A DNA stretch of 64,000 bases from positions 62,001-126,000 of the forward strand of contig NZ_JALKFT010000004.1 of NCBI RefSeq assembly GCF_023242945.1, read 5' to 3'. How positions within the stretch are numbered: the first letter of the stretch is position 1; the number at the start of each line of letters is the position of its first letter. This document shows positions 59,371-64,000 of the stretch, in pieces. The translations under genes were made by a program, and so were the position numbers. The DNA is from Frankia umida (lineage in GTDB: Bacteria > Actinomycetota > Actinomycetes > Frankiales > Frankiaceae). The notes under the pieces are model-generated. The model had not been told where the DNA came from. It did not search any database and was given only the letters and a program-made list of their open reading frames with translations.

Positions 59371-62097
59371 GTGACGGGGTCGGCACAACCGCCGCTGACC
59401 GGGAGCACCGCACGGCCGTTGCAGCCCGGCGATCCGCGCAGCCTCGGGGCGTACCAGGTCATCGGGCGGCTCGGGCAGGGCGGGATGGGCACGGTCTTCC
59501 TCGGCCGGGCGCCCGACGGCAGCGCGGTGGCGATCAAGGTGATCCGCCCGGAGCTTGCCCAACGAGCCGAGTTCCGCGCCCGGTTCGCCCGCGAGGCCGA
59601 AAGCGCCCGGCGGGTGCGCCGCTTCACCACCGCCGCCGTTCTCGACGCCGACCCGCACGGCCAGCAGCCCTACCTGGTGACCGAGTTCGTCGAAGGCCCC
59701 ACCCTGTCACGTCACGTGTCGATCCGTGGGCCGCTGCGCCCCGCCGACCTGGAGCAGCTCGCGGTCAGCACCACCACGGCGCTGACCGCCATCCACGCCG
59801 CCGGCATCGTGCACCGCGATCTGACCCCCGGCAACGTGCTGCTCTCCCCGGTCGGCCCGAAGGTCATCGACTTCGGCCTGGCCCGTGAGTTCAACGCGGA
59901 CACCGAGCTGTCCCGCAACGTCCGCCAGGCCATCGGCACCCCCGGCTACATGTCACCGGAGCAGATCCTCGACTCCCCGATCACCTCGGCGGTCGACATC
60001 TTCTCCTGGGGCGCCGTGATGATTTTCGCCGCCACCGGTCAGCCGCCGTTCGGCACCGGCCGGATGGAGGCGATCCTCTACCGGATCGTCAACGAGTCGC
60101 CCAGGCTCGACAGCCTCAACCCGGAGCTGCGCGCACTCGTCGAGGCGGCGATGGCCAAGGAACCCGCGGCCCGACCCACCGCGGAGGAGCTGCGTGGCGC
60201 GCTGACGGCCGGCGGACCCGTGCCGGTCCACCTGGTGGGGCCGCTCGCCGACGCCGCGGACGTCGATCCGCCCGCCGCCGAACCCGGCTCGCCACGACGC
60301 CGCTGGGGCCGACGCGGACGCACCGACTCCACCCCCACCAGCGCACCCCCCATCACCGCCGGTACCGCCACCCCGGTCACGCCTGCCACTGCGGCCACAC
60401 CTGGCACCCCGGTCACACCTGGCACCCCGGTCACACCTGCCGCCGCTGCTCCAGCCGTTCCCGTCACCTCGGAGTCGGCGGGCTTCGCCGCGGGTGGTGG
60501 TACCGGTGCCGCCCGGCCATGGCCCACGCAGGCGGCGCAGATGCCGCAGACCCAGCTCTCGCCACCACCGGTCACCTCGCCACCACCGGTCACCTCGCCA
60601 CCACCGGTCGCCGCACGCCCTACGGCGGGCCCGGCGGGCTCACCATCACCCGCACCGGCGGTACCAGCAGAGGCCTCGCCCTCTCCTCGTCCGCTGGGGC
60701 CGTCCACCTATGGGACGCCGCCCGCTGGCGGACCATCCACGTCCACGCGGGCCGCGGCCAGTGCGGACGAGCAGGACGGGTCACACGGTCGGCGGCGGCG
60801 CGCGCTGCTGGTCGGCGCCGGATTCGCGGTGTTGCTGGCAGCGGCGGTGGCCGTCCCGATCGTCGTGCTGGGAGGCGGGAAGGGTGACCAGCCCACCGCG
60901 GCCGAACGGACGAAGGCGTCGACCGGGCTGGCCGCGCGGGCAGCGCTCGTGCGCCACGACGATCCGAAGCTCGCCGGCCAGCTGAGCCTCGCCGCCTACG
61001 CTGTCGCCCCGACCGACCCGGCGCGCGACGCGCTCATCCTGTCGTTCGCCCAGTCGACCGCGGCTCAGGTCGACTCGAGCGGCACCGTCTACTCCGATCT
61101 CGCGCTGAGCGCGGACGGGCAGACCCTGGCCGCCACCGACAACGCCGGACGGCTGCACCTGTGGCGTCTCACCGCCGGTCAGCAGCCGACCGTCGCGACC
61201 AGGGGCAATGATGACGACCAGGCCAACGGGGTCGTCTTCGCCGACGACGGCCGGACGCTCGCGACCGGCGGGGCCAGCGACGCGGGACGCCTCTGGGACG
61301 TCACCGACCCGAGCCGGCCGATCAGACACGGCTCCCTCGGCACCCAGGCGACCGCGGTGCACCGGTTGGCGTTGTCGTCCGCCGCGCATCTGCTGGCCAC
61401 CGCCGGCGGCGACTCGTCCGTGGGACTGTGGGACGTCACCGACCCGAACCAGCCGCGCTCGCGCTTCCTGCTCGTGGGACGAGGGCCCGTGACGGGAGTG
61501 GCGCTGCGACCCGACGGCGCGGTGCTCGCGATCGCCGGGGTTGGCGGTTCCGTGCAGCTGTGGAACGTGCGCGACCCGGCCGACCCCAGCCAGCTCGGTC
61601 TGGTGACCGGGCATACCGGCGCGGTGAACAGTGTCGCCTTCAGCCCGGACGGCACCCGGCTCGCGACCGGCGGTGACGACCAGGTGGTGCAGCTGACCGA
61701 CGTCAGCGACCCGGCCAGACCGCGGGTGCCGCACCGCCTCACCGGCCACGGCAGCGCCGTCGCGACCGTCGCCTACACCGGCGCTGACCAGCTGCTGAGC
61801 GCCGACACCACCGGCACGGTCGCCTACTGGAACCTCGACGGCCTCGCCCAGGCCCCCGCCGGGACGTCCCCGCCGTTCACGCGGCTGGGCGACCTGGACG
61901 GCCCGATCCAGGCGATCAGCACCGCCAGAACGGGCGCCGTCGCGGTCACCACCCAGAAGGGCCAGACCTTCGTCGGCACCCTGGACCCCGCCCGGCTACG
62001 CCGGTTGGCCTGCGCGACGCCGTCGGCGGCCCCGGACCGCGACGAGTGGAACCACGAGGTGCCCGGCATCCCCTACACCGACGTCTGCGCTCCCTGA
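59371..62097 (+). CDS. Receptor Ser/Thr protein kinase with WD40-like ectodomain
   Basis: 908 residues. The cytoplasmic Hanks-type kinase (about 27-280) has the glycine loop GRLGQGGMGTVFLG, Lys56 in VAIKVIRP, HRDLTPGN (148-155), DFG at 167 and GTPGYMSPEQ. The catalytic-loop Lys is replaced by Thr152. A Pro/Thr/Ala-rich linker is followed by one membrane span at about 479-503 and an external domain with WD40-type repeats (LHLWRLTAGQ, GRLWDVTDPS, VGLWDVTDPNQ, VQLWNVRDPAD, VNSVAFSPDGTRLATGGDDQ), probably a beta-propeller ligand sensor. GTG 59371 is the start. The stop overlaps the convergent gene by 25 bp. Confidence 0.9.
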   Translation: MTGSAQPPLTGSTARPLQPGDPRSLGAYQVIGRLGQGGMGTVFLGRAPDGSAVAIKVIRPELAQRAEFRARFAREAESARRVRRFTTAAVLDADPHGQQPYLVTEFVEGPTLSRHVSIRGPLRPADLEQLAVSTTTALTAIHAAGIVHRDLTPGNVLLSPVGPKVIDFGLAREFNADTELSRNVRQAIGTPGYMSPEQILDSPITSAVDIFSWGAVMIFAATGQPPFGTGRMEAILYRIVNESPRLDSLNPELRALVEAAMAKEPAARPTAEELRGALTAGGPVPVHLVGPLADAADVDPPAAEPGSPRRRWGRRGRTDSTPTSAPPITAGTATPVTPATAATPGTPVTPGTPVTPAAAAPAVPVTSESAGFAAGGGTGAARPWPTQAAQMPQTQLSPPPVTSPPPVTSPPPVAARPTAGPAGSPSPAPAVPAEASPSPRPLGPSTYGTPPAGGPSTSTRAAASADEQDGSHGRRRRALLVGAGFAVLLAAAVAVPIVVLGGGKGDQPTAAERTKASTGLAARAALVRHDDPKLAGQLSLAAYAVAPTDPARDALILSFAQSTAAQVDSSGTVYSDLALSADGQTLAATDNAGRLHLWRLTAGQQPTVATRGNDDDQANGVVFADDGRTLATGGASDAGRLWDVTDPSRPIRHGSLGTQATAVHRLALSSAAHLLATAGGDSSVGLWDVTDPNQPRSRFLLVGRGPVTGVALRPDGAVLAIAGVGGSVQLWNVRDPADPSQLGLVTGHTGAVNSVAFSPDGTRLATGGDDQVVQLTDVSDPARPRVPHRLTGHGSAVATVAYTGADQLLSADTTGTVAYWNLDGLAQAPAGTSPPFTRLGDLDGPIQAISTARTGAVAVTTQKGQTFVGTLDPARLRRLACATPSAAPDRDEWNHEVPGIPYTDVCAP

Positions 62098-63386
62098 TCA
62101 CCCGGGCCGCCCTGCCCGGAGTCGGCTCGTCCCGCGCCAGCGTCCCGCTCGGTGGCCCCGTCCTGCCGCTCGCTGGCGCCGCCCTGCCGCTCAGTGGCGT
62201 TGCCCTGGCTCGGCACGCTGCCGACCGTGGCCAGGTGCCGGCCACCGCGGCGGTTGCCACGACGCCGGCTGAGCAGGACGAGCCCCATCACAATGATCAG
62301 CAGCAGCACCGCGATGCCCGCGCCGGCGACATAGTGCCAGGCCGAATAGCCGCCGATCAGATAGCGATGTGACTCGCCGGGCTTCTTCGGGAAGGTGATC
62401 GTCGCGTTGACGGTGTGCTCGACCAGACCGCTGCGCAGCGTCACCGACGCATGCCAGGGTCCCAGGGGCAGCTCGCTGTCCAACGGGATGCTCACGGGGA
62501 CGATCTCACCCGGGCCGATCGTGGTGCCAAGGTTCGCCGGGAACGGGCCGGCCTGAAGGCCGCCGGGTCCCCGTTCCAACCGCAGGTCCCCGGACATGTC
62601 CAGGGCCCGTCCACCGGTGTTGTGCACCTCGGTGCTCAGCGCGGCCCGGCCGTCCGGCGTCCGACTCGCGGTCAGGGCCGAGATGGCGAACCCCGCCGCC
62701 GGCGGACCTCCCGGGCCGACATCCAGGTAGACGCGGATACCGACGCGGTTGACCATGCGCACGCCGCTGCCCTGGGTGGGCGCGCTGACCGCCTCGGCCC
62801 ACAGAACGGCGTAGTGCTCGCCCGGGGAGGCGTCCTTCGGGACGTCGATGGTGACCTCGGCGTTGCTGCGGTCATGCGGGCCAAGATCGATGGTGGCCGG
62901 GTTGACCGAGATCCAGGTGCTCAGTTCGTTGGCCGCGTGCCCCTCGCCGAAATGGAACTCGCCGTCGCCGATCGAGGCGGCCGCCGGATACAGCGACAGG
63001 TGCAACGGCTGGGTGCCGTCGTTGTAGACCTCCACCTGGCGTCTCAGGACCGACTCCGGGTTGAGATGATCGATGATGTACTCGCGGGCCCGCGGGTCAT
63101 CGCGCAGCGAGTCGGTCACCTCGGTCAGCCGGATACCGAAGCGTCCCGCCTCCGACTGGGAACCCGCCGGTCCGCCCTTGGCTGGGCCGTTCTGGGTCGA
63201 ACCGTTCTGGGGTGATGCGCCTTGCGCGGGTGCCGCTGCCGCCTGGTCGGCACGCCCACCCGCCGCGAGGGCGGGGGACGTGCCGACCAGGGTGCCGGGC
63301 AGGAGCAGTGCAGCCACGGTGACGAGGGTTCCCAGCGTGCTGAGACTCAGGCCGGATCGCACGGCCACGCGGGGTCCTACGCGCAT
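62073..63386 (-). CDS. Membrane-anchored WxLIP/DUF916-like surface protein
   Basis: 437-residue exported protein. It has a signal peptide (LGTLVTVAALLLPGTLVGTS, cut near ALA-A), a Gln/Gly/Pro linker and an Ig-like N-terminal domain (FGIRLTEVTDSLRDDPRARE, VEVYNDGTQPLHLSLYPAAA, LGPHDRSNAEVTIDVPKDAS). A second Ig-like domain (VHNTGGRALDMSGDLRLERG) leads to a C-terminal span near 375-395 (GAGIAVLLLIIVMGLVLLSR) and a basic tail. The layout matches DUF916/WxL-interacting proteins that hold WxL proteins on the wall. It is followed on the same strand by, and presumably pairs with, the WxL-like gene upstream. Confidence 0.78.
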   Translation of the reverse strand: MRVGPRVAVRSGLSLSTLGTLVTVAALLLPGTLVGTSPALAAGGRADQAAAAPAQGASPQNGSTQNGPAKGGPAGSQSEAGRFGIRLTEVTDSLRDDPRAREYIIDHLNPESVLRRQVEVYNDGTQPLHLSLYPAAASIGDGEFHFGEGHAANELSTWISVNPATIDLGPHDRSNAEVTIDVPKDASPGEHYAVLWAEAVSAPTQGSGVRMVNRVGIRVYLDVGPGGPPAAGFAISALTASRTPDGRAALSTEVHNTGGRALDMSGDLRLERGPGGLQAGPFPANLGTTIGPGEIVPVSIPLDSELPLGPWHASVTLRSGLVEHTVNATITFPKKPGESHRYLIGGYSAWHYVAGAGIAVLLLIIVMGLVLLSRRRGNRRGGRHLATVGSVPSQGNATERQGGASERQDGATERDAGAGRADSGQGGPGDQGAQTSV

Positions 63387-63440
63387 GTTCTCGCCACCGT
63401 CACTCGTCTGGATCCTTGTCTACGAGTCGAGTCGAACCGG

Positions 63441-63980
63441 TCAGGCGACCGAGTGGCTCAGCGTAACGGTGTAAGTACCGGTAATCGCGGAAGCGGCCGG
63501 GATGTTCACGCCCAGCGTCGGGTTCCAGGTGGCGAAGTTGACGCCGGTACCGGCGGTGCCCGCGACGGTCGCCTGTGGCGTCTCGGACAGCGACTGGAGT
63601 CGCACACCGGCCGCGGTCACGTTGGTGGCGCCGATCACACCTGGGTCATAGGAGACGGACTCGGGCGGCAGGCTCACACCTTCGGCGGTGCCGCTGCCCG
63701 TGACGGCGGTCGCGCTGACGCTCGCCGTCCAGCTGGCACCCGAGTTACCGCGGCTGTCGGTCACGACGACGTCGCCGAGGTTGCCGGAGACGTAGCCGGC
63801 GCTGACCGGGAAACTGCTCAGGTCAGCGGTCGCCGGCGCCGTGATGTCGAGCGCACCGCCGGTCAGGCTGAAGGTGGTGGACGTGGTGGAGGTGGAGGCG
63901 GCGTCAGCAGGAAGCGCTGCGGCGAAAGCTGCCGCGGTCGACACGACCGCGCCGATGAAAAGGGTGGTGGACCTGCGCAC
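63441..63980 (-). CDS. WxL-like secreted surface protein
   Basis: 179-residue secreted protein. It has a signal peptide (STTLFIGAVVSTAAAFAAAL, cut near ADA-A), then a WxL-type beta-sandwich. Marks are VVVTDSRGNSGASWTASVSA, ATWNPTLGVNIPAASAITGT and a C-terminal YTVTLSHSVA. WxL domains bind peptidoglycan and work with DUF916/WxLIP membrane partners, here the next gene 54 bp downstream. I chose GTG 63980, preceded by GGGGG at 7 nt; TTG 63993-63995 is in frame, and the gene could start beyond the window end. Confidence 0.72.
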   Translation of the reverse strand: MRRSTTLFIGAVVSTAAAFAAALPADAASTSTTSTTFSLTGGALDITAPATADLSSFPVSAGYVSGNLGDVVVTDSRGNSGASWTASVSATAVTGSGTAEGVSLPPESVSYDPGVIGATNVTAAGVRLQSLSETPQATVAGTAGTGVNFATWNPTLGVNIPAASAITGTYTVTLSHSVA

Positions 63981-64000
63981 TTGAAGAACCCCCAAGAGTG

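Overview
The window is about 72% GC (estimated by eye) and has the marks of a filamentous actinobacterium: GTG/TTG starts, ATGA/GTGA stop-start overlaps, a SARP regulator, an MMPL exporter, serine/threonine kinases and paired DUF21/CBS proteins. A Frankia-like organism is my best guess, but it rests on gene content and style only. No rRNA, intact tRNA, insertion sequence, phage gene or CRISPR array was seen. A run of 10 Ns at 3305-3314 inside homopolymers marks an assembly gap.

Layout. 1-2459: end of an ABC-2 permease, then a coupled histidine kinase/response regulator pair. 2615-11347: GPP34 protein (damaged by the gap), a DUF3311/symporter pair, an M20 amidohydrolase, Nudix, NmrA-like reductase, MscL with a coupled GNAT, and a PPOX-family protein. 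11348-13101 holds no gene I can support. 13102-18287: LuxR-type regulator, FMN monooxygenase with a cysteine-rich leader peptide, beta-carbonic anhydrase, methyltransferase, Tat-exported amidase. 18565-28606: giant MMPL transporter, GAF-LuxR regulator, TM0106-like nuclease-helicase. 29006-40803: a CoA-ligase-like protein lacking its key histidine, pheA-nhaA, a thioredoxin-fold protein, the 5-oxoprolinase genes pxpA and fused pxpBC, a repeat-tailed membrane protein, a GntR regulator, and cobL. 40949-42362: a malonyl-CoA-synthetase-like gene broken by a short deletion.

42284-48419 is the highlight: a compact minus-strand lasso-peptide cluster in the order SARP regulator, precursor A, cyclase C, B1 (PqqD/RRE), B2 (protease) and ABC exporter D. 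The genes from A to D are separated by 17 nt or overlap by 1-7 nt. The precursor carries a perfect leader motif and an 8-residue Gly1-Asp8 ring candidate. After the ring comes a very long, glycine- and aromatic-rich tail with a CxxxC pair, giving a predicted 48-residue core where known lasso cores are usually about 15-26.

48627-56240: a secreted lysozyme-like/peptidoglycan-binding protein with a c-di-AMP (ydaO-type) riboswitch in its long leader, a Cys-rich copper-storage-like protein, a repeat-bearing amidohydrolase, DUF309, a thiolase and a DUF4232 lipoprotein. 56738-63980: two coupled CNNM/CorC-type membrane proteins, a receptor kinase with WD40-like ectodomain, and a WxLIP-like/WxL-like surface pair. 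A recurring theme is in-frame tandem repeats in disordered protein tails (units of 15, 18 and 39 bp).
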